Translations under genes and position numbers: made by a program
Notes under the pieces: model-generated
Seen by the model: the letters and a program-made list of their open reading frames with translations, nothing else
Databases searched by the model: none
Told to the model about the DNA's origin: nothing
Shown here: positions 52,864 to 61,111 of the stretch, in pieces
How the letters are laid out: each line of letters starts with the position of its first letter
Numbering within the stretch: position 1 is the stretch's first letter
Assembly (NCBI RefSeq): GCF_026191675.1
Contig: NZ_JAKRRY010000023.1
Span: 1 to 64,000, forward strand
Source: Vibrio qingdaonensis
GTDB taxonomy: Bacteria; Pseudomonadota; Gammaproteobacteria; Enterobacterales; Vibrionaceae
Length of the DNA: 64,000 nt
Reading direction: 5' to 3'

Positions 52864-53331
52864 ATGATTAAGGTCGAAGATATGATGACCCGCAACCCTC
52901 ACACCCTTTTGCGGTCTCACTCCCTTGCCGATGCCAAGCACATGATGGAAGCGCTCGATATCCGGCATATCCCTATAATTGATGCCCATAAACAACTATT
53001 AGGTATTGTATCTCAGCGCGATTTACTCGCAGTTCAAGAATCCATCTTACAACGCCTTCCTAGTGACCAATCTTACACGCTGGCGACACCTATAAGCGAT
53101 TTTATGCACGTTAACATTATGACCATCGAACCTAGAGCCGGTCTTCGTGAAAGTGCCATGTACATGCAAAAGCACAAAGTAGGCTGCTTACCTGTCGTTA
53201 AAAAAGGAGAGTTAGTCGGAATTATCACTGACAGCGATTTTGTCGCTATCGCCATTAATTTATTAGAATTACAAGAAGAGGCAGAGCCTGAAGAAAGTGA
53301 TATTGAGCCAGTACAAAGCGTCACAGAATAA
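52864..53331 (+). CDS. Two-CBS-domain protein
   Basis: The protein has 155 residues from ATG 52864, preceded by GGAGG at seven bases; a farther ATG at 52846 would add six residues. It is made almost entirely of one CBS pair: KVEDMMTRNPHTL...DIRHIPIID, then ISDFMHVNIMTIEP...HKVGCLPVVKKGELVGIITDSD. The C-terminal tail is acidic (EEAEPEESDIEPV). CBS pairs bind adenine nucleotides and act as energy or redox sensors; the partner of this stand-alone protein is unknown. It diverges from queA. Confidence 0.85.
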   Translation: MIKVEDMMTRNPHTLLRSHSLADAKHMMEALDIRHIPIIDAHKQLLGIVSQRDLLAVQESILQRLPSDQSYTLATPISDFMHVNIMTIEPRAGLRESAMYMQKHKVGCLPVVKKGELVGIITDSDFVAIAINLLELQEEAEPEESDIEPVQSVTE

Positions 53332-53454
53332 AGATAGTGTACGCGTTATATCTGGTGGGCGAGCAATTCAGTAAATTGAAGTCAATTAGTCTATAGGTAT
53401 ACTTTATACCAACCATACCTATAGACGCCTCGATGTAAGCATTCCCCAGCACAT

Positions 53455-54360
53455 TTAAAGCAGTTCGGATACCACGTCCGCAAGATGCATAAACGACTCA
53501 CGCCTCGAGGAACTCGGTCTCCACACCAAACCAATCTCTCGATGGGCTTGCTGACCGGGTGGTTCTATGACAATTAAATTCTGGTTGTCTAGTAAGCCAT
53601 GTTCAATCGCCATTTGCGGGATAAACGTCGTACCTAAACCATTAGCAACCATTTGTACTAGAGTATGTAAACTGGTGGCGCTAAATGGGTTAATTTTTTC
53701 TTTTTTTGTCAATTTACAAGCCGACACGGCATGCTCAGTTAAGCAATGCTCATTTTCAAGTAGGAAGACCGATTCATCGGGAAGATCGTCATATTTAATC
53801 GGCACTTGAATACGATCGGCCTGCGTTCTGCTGATGACCATTTTAAAAGGGTCTTGGCCAACGATACAGCTCTCCATATTGCCAATTTCCATCGGCAGTG
53901 CCAGAATCAAAACATCTAACTCACCATGCTTTAGTGCCGCCAACAAATTCGATGTCGTATCCTCTCTAAGTAACAAATTGAGTTGCGGATAGCGTGCATT
54001 CACTTCTTGTACTAAGTCGCACAGCAGAAAAGGAGCGATGGTGGGAATACAACCTAACTTAATCTGCCCTTGCATCGCATCACCTTGGCAAAAATCACCT
54101 AGCTCTATCAAATCTTGCCCTTTCGCTAGCAATTCTCTTCCTTGCTTAACGACCATCTCTCCGGCTTGAGTGAAGACTAACGGGCTTTTCTTATCCTTTT
54201 TTTCATAGAGAGGACAGCCAATAAGCTCCTCAAGGTTTTGAATGCCTTTACTCAAGGTAGATTGACTCACAAAACAACGCTCTGCCGCCTCACTAAAATG
54301 CCGAGTTTCGCTGAGCGTCACGAGGTAGTGGATTTGTTTTAAACTGGGCCATTTATTCAT
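53455..54360 (-). CDS. oxyR2: LysR-type peroxide sensor OxyR, OxyR2 subtype
   Basis: The protein has 301 residues: helix-turn-helix (about 8-65) and substrate-like domain. The redox Cys pair is Cys206 and Cys215 in EHCLTEHAVSAC, the same spacing as Cys199/Cys208 of E. coli OxyR. The residue two before the first Cys is Glu204 instead of the usual Gly of GHCL. This Glu is the feature described for Vibrio vulnificus OxyR2, which responds to lower peroxide levels and controls an adjacent peroxiredoxin gene. Here too a 2-Cys peroxiredoxin is divergent, 187 bp away. OxyR identity is firm; the OxyR2 subtype is from memory of that residue. Confidence 0.88.
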   Translation of the reverse strand: MNKWPSLKQIHYLVTLSETRHFSEAAERCFVSQSTLSKGIQNLEELIGCPLYEKKDKKSPLVFTQAGEMVVKQGRELLAKGQDLIELGDFCQGDAMQGQIKLGCIPTIAPFLLCDLVQEVNARYPQLNLLLREDTTSNLLAALKHGELDVLILALPMEIGNMESCIVGQDPFKMVISRTQADRIQVPIKYDDLPDESVFLLENEHCLTEHAVSACKLTKKEKINPFSATSLHTLVQMVANGLGTTFIPQMAIEHGLLDNQNLIVIEPPGQQAHREIGLVWRPSSSRRESFMHLADVVSELL

Positions 54361-54440
54361 ATTTACTGCCTACTTTTTTCGCTGCATTCAAAAAAGGAAT
54401 GAGCAAGAACGACTCATCGTTTTTTTCGATTAAATCAATC

Positions 54441-54500
54441 TATTAATTTCGCTTTTTTCAATACTACAATGTGTACTATAGTTTGTCTCGTACAAACACG
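54441..54500. promoter_or_regulatory. Divergent oxyR2-peroxiredoxin control region
   Basis: ATTA-N7-CTAT within ATTAAATCAATCTAT fits one OxyR half-site pattern (ATAG-N7-CTAT), but the second half is weak. A likely peroxiredoxin -10 is TACTATAGT near 54474-54482, and TTAGGAG precedes its ATG. Confidence 0.35.
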
Positions 54501-54547
54501 GACCAAACCGAACACGGTTTGAATTAACCTATTTTAGGAGCAAAAAA

Positions 54548-55156
54548 ATGGTACTAGTTGGTCGTCAAGCCCCAGACTTTACTGCAGCAGCTGTTCTTGG
54601 TAACGGCGAAATCGTTGATAACTTCAACTTCGCTGAATTCACTAAAGGTAAAAAAGCAGTTGTTTTCTTCTACCCACTAGATTTCACGTTCGTTTGCCCA
54701 TCAGAGCTTATCGCGTTTGATAACCGTCTAGCTGACTTCCAAGCTAAAGGCGCAGAAGTTATCGGTATTTCTATCGATTCTCAGTTCTCTCACAACGCAT
54801 GGCGTAACACTGCTATCGAAGATGGCGGTATCGGTCAAGTTAAATACCCTCTCGTTGCTGATGTTAAGCACGAAATCTGCAAAGCATACGACGTAGAGCA
54901 CCCAGAAGCTGGCGTTGCGTTCCGTGGTTCTTTCCTAATTGATGCTGACGGCCTTGTTCGTCACCAAGTAGTGAACGATCTGCCACTTGGTCGTAACATC
55001 GATGAAATGCTTCGCATGGTAGACGCACTAAACTTCCACGAGAAGAATGGTGAAGTTTGTCCTGCACAATGGGAAGAAGGCAAAGCAGGTATGGACGCAT
55101 CTCCAAAAGGTGTTGCAGCTTTCCTATCTGAGCACGCAGAAGACCTATCTAAATAA
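54548..55156 (+). CDS. Typical 2-Cys peroxiredoxin (AhpC/Prx family)
   Basis: The protein has 202 residues. The peroxidatic Cys is in YPLDFTFVCPSELIAF and the resolving Cys in NGEVCPAQWEEGK, with the Arg of the active site in the later AFRGSFLIDADG region. It reduces H2O2 and organic hydroperoxides. Codon use is strongly biased (many GGT, CGT, AAC), suggesting high expression. It is controlled with the divergent oxyR2 gene and corresponds to Prx2 in the V. vulnificus naming. TTAGGAG lies 7-8 bases before the ATG. Confidence 0.95.
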   Translation: MVLVGRQAPDFTAAAVLGNGEIVDNFNFAEFTKGKKAVVFFYPLDFTFVCPSELIAFDNRLADFQAKGAEVIGISIDSQFSHNAWRNTAIEDGGIGQVKYPLVADVKHEICKAYDVEHPEAGVAFRGSFLIDADGLVRHQVVNDLPLGRNIDEMLRMVDALNFHEKNGEVCPAQWEEGKAGMDASPKGVAAFLSEHAEDLSK

Positions 55157-55254
55157 TTGAAACCTTCCGCCCCATGCTCACGGGGTTGATGGTTGGAAAT
55201 AATAAAGCGGACACCGCAGCCAATCATTGAAGAGATTTTCAGTTAGCCGAATCC

Positions 55255-55281
55255 AAGCCCGAGTTTTTACTCGGGCTTTTC
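55255..55281 (+). terminator. Terminator of the peroxiredoxin gene
   Basis: AAGCCCGAGT-TTTT-ACTCGGGCTT followed by TTCTC. Confidence 0.9.
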
Positions 55282-55371
55282 TCATTTGTTGCCCAGTGTT
55301 CACTATCCTCTGCTAGTATCTCCACTGCGAGAAGGCTATATTAATTGTCTATCGAATTCGTGGACCATGCT

Positions 55372-56148
55372 ATGACCCGTCAACTAGTAACCTACCAACT
55401 TGAAGTTTGTATCGATAATATTGAGTCACTGCGATACGCCATCGAAGGCGGTGCTACTCGCATAGAACTTTGTTCCTCTTTAGCTTTAGGCGGTCTCACT
55501 CCGAGTGCGGGGTTTATGATGCAAGCCGCGAAATATAGCCAAGTCCCTGTCTATGCCATGATTCGGCCTCGACAAGGTGACTTTCTCTACAGCCCACTAG
55601 ACGTTGAAATGATGGCGCAAGACATCAGCATTGCAGCCAATATGGGGATGGATGGCGTGGTATTAGGCCTCTTGACACACGATGGCTACCTAGATATCAA
55701 AAACTTAACCGCTTTGGTTTCGCAGGCGCAGCAACTCGGCTTAGGCGTCACTTTTCATCGAGCGTTTGATCAATGTAACAATGCGCCAGAGGCCCTTGAG
55801 CAAATTATTGCGCTTGGATGCGAGAGAGTACTCACTTCCGGACTGGCAAGCTCTGCACTCGCAGGTATTGAATGCTTGGAGAGATTACACCAGCAAGCAA
55901 AAGGGCGTATCAGTATCATGGCAGGGGCTGGGGTATCACCAGAAAACGTTGCTCACATCATCCGTCAAACAGGCATTACTGAACTCCATTTATCAGGAAA
56001 AACTACTCGACAAAGCACCATGTCATTTCGCGCACCACAAGCTAAAATGGGTACAGAAGACACCGACGACTACGCCGTGCCGATTACAGATAAGAGCACT
56101 ATTAAGCAGACCGCCGACATGATTAGAGCCACCATTGCTAAACGCTAA
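55372..56148 (+). CDS. cutC: CutC family protein (copper homeostasis)
   Basis: The protein has 258 residues from ATG 55372 (MTRQLVTYQLEVCIDN); the longer frame would use a TTG at 55345. It is a TIM-barrel with the CutC marks EGGATRIELCSSLALGGLTPS near the N-terminus, MIRPRQGDFLYS, and VTFHRAFDQC. CutC was linked to copper tolerance in E. coli, but later work questions a direct role, so the biochemical function remains open. It follows the peroxiredoxin terminator and has its own promoter. Confidence 0.93.
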   Translation: MTRQLVTYQLEVCIDNIESLRYAIEGGATRIELCSSLALGGLTPSAGFMMQAAKYSQVPVYAMIRPRQGDFLYSPLDVEMMAQDISIAANMGMDGVVLGLLTHDGYLDIKNLTALVSQAQQLGLGVTFHRAFDQCNNAPEALEQIIALGCERVLTSGLASSALAGIECLERLHQQAKGRISIMAGAGVSPENVAHIIRQTGITELHLSGKTTRQSTMSFRAPQAKMGTEDTDDYAVPITDKSTIKQTADMIRATIAKR

Positions 56149-56207
56149 AAGCGTCAGCGATGGTTCGGTCAGTCGCTCAATACTGATGACCATGAGAAAA
56201 CATTACG

Positions 56208-57146
56208 ATGCTAAACAATCATTTTTATAACATTGATCTCAACTTACTTCGTACATTTATTGTTCTCATGCAAGAAAAAAACATGCGTAAAGCCTCTGAA
56301 CGTTTGTTAGTTTCGCAACCCGCGATAAGTCAGACTCTGCAAAAGCTTAGGCACCATTTTAACGACGAACTGTTTGTAAAGGTAAGACAGGGGTTAGAGC
56401 CTACCCCCTTTGCTCTCAACTTGGAACGTGCAGTCAGCCCCCATCTCAATAATTTAGAGTTGGCATTAGGAAAGCTCAATGAGTTCTCACCTGAAGAGTT
56501 ATCAGGAACAATGAAGATTGCTCTCTCTCCTCATATTCTTCCTACCATTACAGGGACGCTGTTCACTGCATTGCGCCGTGACGCACCCAATCTCAATATT
56601 GAGTTAGTGAACTGGGGGGGCAACACCAATGAGGATATCCTAAGGGGGGATGTTTTTTACGGTGCCCATTACGATTTAGATGGTATTTCGAAAGAAATTT
56701 CCCGAAATAGACTAATTGATATAGAAGGTCGAGCCATCGTTAGACAGGGGCACCCTATCACTGACAACATAACAACACCGCAGTCTTTTGATGGCTTCGA
56801 GATAGCCTCTCAGTTGCTACCTGGTTTTAATGATAACGTCTGCCTAGCCGCCAACATTCTCAACTCACTCGGCTGTAAGACTCGGGTGGGATTTCGTTCT
56901 GAAGTTTTACTCGCACTTATTGATGTAGTGCGTAACACTGACCTCGTCCTTCCCCATTCCAACCTATTTCCAATCAAAAATTTTCCAGAACTCCGCTCTA
57001 TTATCATTCTGCTTGATAACACCATCCCACACTACAGTCTCTATAGTTACACCCACAATAAAGACAGAAATTCACCCACTAGAAAGTGGATTGATTCCGT
57101 GCTGATTAACGCCATCAAGCAGCAGATAACAATAAATACTGACTAA
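56208..57146 (+). CDS. LysR-type transcriptional regulator
   Basis: The protein has 312 residues. The N-terminal helix-turn-helix is clear: NLLRTFIVLMQEKNMRKASE and RLLVSQPAISQTLQKLR. The effector-binding region (about 95-300) has no recognised ligand signature; the overall style (IDLNLLRTF, KVRQGLEPTP) resembles the NodD/LeuO-like subgroup. It follows cutC by 60 bp on the same strand and precedes a small outer-membrane-like protein gene by 186 bp. The gene is somewhat AT-rich compared with its neighbours. The target is unknown. Confidence 0.88.
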   Translation: MLNNHFYNIDLNLLRTFIVLMQEKNMRKASERLLVSQPAISQTLQKLRHHFNDELFVKVRQGLEPTPFALNLERAVSPHLNNLELALGKLNEFSPEELSGTMKIALSPHILPTITGTLFTALRRDAPNLNIELVNWGGNTNEDILRGDVFYGAHYDLDGISKEISRNRLIDIEGRAIVRQGHPITDNITTPQSFDGFEIASQLLPGFNDNVCLAANILNSLGCKTRVGFRSEVLLALIDVVRNTDLVLPHSNLFPIKNFPELRSIIILLDNTIPHYSLYSYTHNKDRNSPTRKWIDSVLINAIKQQITINTD

Positions 57147-57332
57147 CCCCACTCAATTCACCGGGCAGCCTTGTAACCTTCCCTCCGACATCCCCTTTCC
57201 TCCCTCTTATTACAGTCATAAGCAATACTACTTAGTCTCTAATGACTCAAAAATTTACACTAAGCCGCATCTTCTATCTAAGTCAACGGAACGACGAGAA
57301 GTTAAATCCTATTTACTTATATGGTTAAGATT

Positions 57333-57815
57333 ATGATGAAAAAAGCTTTATTAATGGCTAGCCTGCTCGCAGCTCCGTTTCTCACTCACGCGCATACAAT
57401 TCAAGTGTCCCCAGAACTAAAGATCGGCGCATACCGTGGTGCTGGTCTTCAGGTTGGTCTACCAAATACGTTAGGTTTTGACGCTGTCTTCTTTGACTAT
57501 GGGCACACTCGCTACTCCAGCAATGCCTATGACGAGACGTTACATAGCTACCGTGTCGGACTGCAGCAAATGTTTGGTCAAGCTGCGACTCATGGTTTTC
57601 AGGTAAGTATCGGTGGTGTGCAGTACGATGGAAGCAAAAGAGAAGAAAGTCGCAGTGCGACTGGTGTTAGCATTGGTGCCAACTACGTCTATCAGATGAC
57701 CGATAATTTAGCGGTAAGAACCGGACTTGATATCAATGTGTTCGATAATCAACAAACCTATATACCAGCAGACATCTTATCAAACTGGAATTTAGGTTTC
57801 ATCCTACGCTTCTAG
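57333..57815 (+). CDS. Small outer-membrane beta-barrel-like protein
   Basis: The protein has 160 residues from ATG 57333 (ATG 57321 and 57336 are alternatives; none has a strong ribosome-binding site). A signal peptide (MMKKALLMASLLAAPFLTHA) precedes alternating polar/aromatic strands such as LKIGAYRGAGLQVGLP, FDYGHTRYSS, SYRVGLQQMFG and SIGANYVYQM, and the chain ends in Phe (WNLGFILRF), the BAM recognition signal of outer-membrane barrels. It probably forms a six- or eight-stranded barrel. No family was recognised. The LysR gene upstream may control it. Confidence 0.65.
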   Translation: MMKKALLMASLLAAPFLTHAHTIQVSPELKIGAYRGAGLQVGLPNTLGFDAVFFDYGHTRYSSNAYDETLHSYRVGLQQMFGQAATHGFQVSIGGVQYDGSKREESRSATGVSIGANYVYQMTDNLAVRTGLDINVFDNQQTYIPADILSNWNLGFILRF

Positions 57816-57878
57816 CGCCAGAGTTATCGCGACCTCTAGATCGTAATTCGGTCTAGAGGTTAACAATCACTATTTAAA

Positions 57879-57918
57879 GTTAAGTTATTAAGCGTTAAGT
57901 TATTAAGAGTTAAGTAAG
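57879..57918. repeat. 15-bp tandem repeat across the phoU stop
   Basis: GTTAAGTTATTAAGC (57879-57893) and GTTAAGTTATTAAGA (57894-57908) are followed by a partial third copy (57909-57918). On the phoU strand each full unit contributes in-frame double stops (TAATAA), so the protein end is unaffected by copy number. Confidence 0.85.
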
Positions 57919-58604
57919 TCGTCAATGCTCTGCTCACCAAGATGGCGAACATCTTTTCCTTTCACGAAATAAATAATGTACTCACAAATATTCTGACAAC
58001 GGTCACCGACTCTTTCAATTGCTCTCGCCGACCACATCACCTGTAATACGCTCGGAATATTCTTCGGATTTTCCATCATGTAAGTCATTAACTGACGAAT
58101 CACGGCCTCATATTCAGCATCGAGCTTATCATCCAGCTTATACGCCTCAGCTGCCGCATCGACATCCATGCGAGCAAACGCATCAAGAACTTGATGTAAC
58201 ATGCTAATCGCTTGGCGGCATAATGGTTCGAGAGATACATGAAAACTTTGCTCTTTCGTGGAAGGGGTCTCAATCGCCACTCTCGCAATACGCGCAGCAA
58301 CATCACCAATACGCTCTAAATCGGTAATGGTTTTAATTATTGCCATCACTAAGCGCAGATCTTTGGCTGTCGGTTGGCGTTTAGCGATAATACGGGTACA
58401 CGCTTCATCAATAGACACTTCCATGGCATTCACTTTATGATCGTCACGAACCACTTTTTTAGCCAGATCAATATCATCGTTATGCAACGCCTGTAGTGCG
58501 AACGAGAGTTGTTGCTCCACCAGCCCTCCCATAGTGAGGACGTGGGTACGGATTGACTCGAGTTCCGCGTTAAACTGACCTGAAATATGACGACCAAAGT
58601 GCAT
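57903..58604 (-). CDS. phoU: Phosphate signalling protein PhoU
   Basis: The protein has 233 residues, two three-helix-bundle repeats with the metal-binding motifs ITDLERIGDVAARIA (about 88-102) and AIERVGDRCQNICEYI (about 195-210). PhoU couples the PstSCAB transporter to the sensor PhoR and keeps the Pho regulon off when phosphate is plentiful. It is the last gene of the pst operon, 15 bp after pstB. A 15-bp tandem repeat covers its stop codon. Confidence 0.96.
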   Translation of the reverse strand: MHFGRHISGQFNAELESIRTHVLTMGGLVEQQLSFALQALHNDDIDLAKKVVRDDHKVNAMEVSIDEACTRIIAKRQPTAKDLRLVMAIIKTITDLERIGDVAARIARVAIETPSTKEQSFHVSLEPLCRQAISMLHQVLDAFARMDVDAAAEAYKLDDKLDAEYEAVIRQLMTYMMENPKNIPSVLQVMWSARAIERVGDRCQNICEYIIYFVKGKDVRHLGEQSIDDLLNS

Positions 58605-58619
58605 GAGTATTGTGTTCCT

Positions 58620-59438
58620 CTATCCGTAACGACCAGTAATGTAGTCTTCTGTTTGCTTTTGCAGCGGAGATGTAAAGATGGAATCTGTATCTGAGTACTC
58701 TACCAGCTTTCCTAAGTGAATAAACGCAGTATGATCGCTAACTCTTGCCGCTTGTTGCATGTTATGAGTCACCATTACAACCGTATACTTTCTCTTTAAA
58801 TCGTTAATCAGCTCTTCAATCGTCAGAGTTGAAATGGGATCAAGCGCTGAAGTCGGCTCGTCGAGTAATAATACTTCGGGTTCAATCGCGATGGCCCGAG
58901 CGATCACTAACCGTTGCTGCTGGCCTCCCGATAAACCAAATGCATTCTCATGTAGGCGATCTTTCACTTCATCCCATAACGCAGCAGCACGTAACGAACG
59001 CTCAACGGCATCATCGAGATTGCGACTGTTGCGCACGCCCTGCAAACGCAAGCCGTAGACAACATTTTCATAAATCGATTTAGGAAAAGGATTGGGCCGT
59101 TGAAATACCATCCCTACTCGTCGTCGTAACGTCGCCACATCCACTTTAGGGTGATAAATATTATTACCATGCAGTCGTACATCCCCTTGCACACTGCAAC
59201 CTTCAACTAAATCATTCATACGATTCATACAGCGTAGTAGCGTCGATTTACCACACCCAGACGGACCGATAAACGCCGTAACTTGCCCTTTAGGAATTCG
59301 CATCGATACATTATGCAGGGCCTGCGTACTGCGATAGAACAAGTTTAAATTCTCTATTTCAATGGCCGTCTGATCATCGGTGAGATCATTGACGTCAAGT
59401 GGTGTGGGATAACCTAAAGTTTGGTTGATAGAAAACAT
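58620..59438 (-). CDS. pstB: Phosphate ABC transporter ATPase
   Basis: The protein has 272 residues. Walker A GPSGCGKSTLLR, signature LSGGQQQRLVIARAIA and Walker B VLLLDEPTSALD are present, with switch His in VMVTHNMQQAARVSD. PstB-specific N-terminal IEIENLNLFY and the MNRMNDLVEG stretch are seen. It powers high-affinity phosphate import with PstCA. It starts two bases after the pstA stop. Confidence 0.97.
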   Translation of the reverse strand: MFSINQTLGYPTPLDVNDLTDDQTAIEIENLNLFYRSTQALHNVSMRIPKGQVTAFIGPSGCGKSTLLRCMNRMNDLVEGCSVQGDVRLHGNNIYHPKVDVATLRRRVGMVFQRPNPFPKSIYENVVYGLRLQGVRNSRNLDDAVERSLRAAALWDEVKDRLHENAFGLSGGQQQRLVIARAIAIEPEVLLLDEPTSALDPISTLTIEELINDLKRKYTVVMVTHNMQQAARVSDHTAFIHLGKLVEYSDTDSIFTSPLQKQTEDYITGRYG

Positions 59439-59440
59439 CG

Positions 59441-61111
59441 TTAATCTTGCCCTAGCGTTCGGTATTTTTCTCTTAAATTATTACGAATAGCGATCGCCGT
59501 TAAGTTCAACCCAACAACCACTGTCACCAATAAAAAAGAGGTGGCGTAAACCAGCGGACGTGCCGCCTCAATATTGGACGTTTGAAAACCAATATCATAA
59601 ATATGAAAGCCCAAATGCATGAACTTTCGCTCTAAATGCAGAAATGGAAATTGAGCATCAACAGGTAAACTCGATGCCAATTTCACCACGCCGACTAGCA
59701 TCAAGGGAGCAACTTCACCTGCTGCGCGAGCGACGGCCAATATCAGCCCTGTAATAATAGCAGGGCTAGCCATGGGTAACACAATTCGCCACACCGTTTC
59801 AAACTGTGTCGCGCCCAATGCCAACGAACCATGTCGAGCTGATATTGGGATTCGATTTAACCCTTCTTCCGTGGTCACAATAACCACAGGTAGAGTGAGT
59901 ATCGCCAGAGTTAAGGCGGACCATAACAGACCGGGTGTACCAAATGTCGGTGCTGGTAGACGCTCAGCATAAAACAGTGAGTCAATTGACCCGCCGATCG
60001 TATAAACAAAAAAGCCAAGGCCAAAAACGCCGTATACAATTGACGGCACACCCGCCAGATTAATCACCCCGACGCGGATCAATCGAGTGAGCCAGTTATT
60101 TTCGGCGTACTCATGCAAATACAACGCGACGATTACCCCGAGCGGCATCACTAATACGGACATAATCAATACCAGTAAAACCGTACCAAAAATCGCGGGG
60201 AACACTCCGCCTTCAGAGTTAGATTCTCGCGGTTCATCCGATAAAAACTTCCACACCTGCCCACCCCAATGAGTCAGCTTTTCAGACATTGACATCTGAT
60301 TAGGGTACCAAAAATCGACAATGCGACTTAACGGGATCTCAACTCGATCCCCTTTCATATCCGACACAACTAATAGTTGGCTATTTAAGATCTTTCTTAA
60401 CTCATCCAGTTCCAATTCATGCTGTGCCAGTTGCTGTTGAATTATCGCTTTTTGTTGCTCGTACTTCGCAGAAGCCTCTTCCGTTAATGTACCATTCAAC
60501 GCCTCCCTACGCTGCTTTAAGCGCATAGATTCCAACTGGTGTCCTAAACCTCGAATTCTTCGCTCTATGATCGTATCGATATCTTGGCGAGTCTGCTGAG
60601 CGTCTATCAAAGCGTCATCAAGCCGCTGCCGGATGTTAGACACCACGACACCATCAAAAGTACTAAACGCGGTAATCTCACCAAAAAAGTTGCCGCCTCT
60701 TGTTCGCTCAATAACAACAAGATCTGCTGGCGTCTGTTGTTGATAGAGCTCTGGCTTAAGTACTGACAGAAAGTCCATTCCATACAAATCGCGATTGGCA
60801 ATTTTAATGCTCAAACGCTTCACTTTACCGGATTCAACTACCGACGTTGGCAAAATGTCACTCGCGTTCGGAATGGTATGCGTCGAGACCCATGTTTCAG
60901 AATACACTTGGCCGATTAAGCGCTCGCCATTGATGTCTTGCCATTGATATAAAGGGGCTGGCCAAAAATACGCCAAGCCTTTCCAGCCAATCAGCAGCAA
61001 TAGACCCAACACGGAAATTAAACTGATACTCACCGCGCCGCCAGTAAGCCAGACCCATGGAGCGCCAGATTTAAACCACTTAAACATAGCGCGTTTCCTT
61101 ACTCTGCTCAC
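59441..61111 (-). CDS. pstA: Phosphate ABC transporter permease PstA, long form
   Basis: The protein has 556 residues, nearly twice E. coli PstA (296). After an N-terminal membrane helix (about 16-44) comes a large periplasmic insert (about 50-290) with a predicted coiled coil (about 165-245, with QQLAQHELELDELRKILNSQ). The permease core (about 300-545) carries the coupling loop LALGATQFETVWRIVLPMA. This long form is usual in Vibrio and some other gamma-proteobacteria. Its start overlaps the pstC stop by four bases (ATGA). Confidence 0.95.
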   Translation of the reverse strand: MSRVRKRAMFKWFKSGAPWVWLTGGAVSISLISVLGLLLLIGWKGLAYFWPAPLYQWQDINGERLIGQVYSETWVSTHTIPNASDILPTSVVESGKVKRLSIKIANRDLYGMDFLSVLKPELYQQQTPADLVVIERTRGGNFFGEITAFSTFDGVVVSNIRQRLDDALIDAQQTRQDIDTIIERRIRGLGHQLESMRLKQRREALNGTLTEEASAKYEQQKAIIQQQLAQHELELDELRKILNSQLLVVSDMKGDRVEIPLSRIVDFWYPNQMSMSEKLTHWGGQVWKFLSDEPRESNSEGGVFPAIFGTVLLVLIMSVLVMPLGVIVALYLHEYAENNWLTRLIRVGVINLAGVPSIVYGVFGLGFFVYTIGGSIDSLFYAERLPAPTFGTPGLLWSALTLAILTLPVVIVTTEEGLNRIPISARHGSLALGATQFETVWRIVLPMASPAIITGLILAVARAAGEVAPLMLVGVVKLASSLPVDAQFPFLHLERKFMHLGFHIYDIGFQTSNIEAARPLVYATSFLLVTVVVGLNLTAIAIRNNLREKYRTLGQD

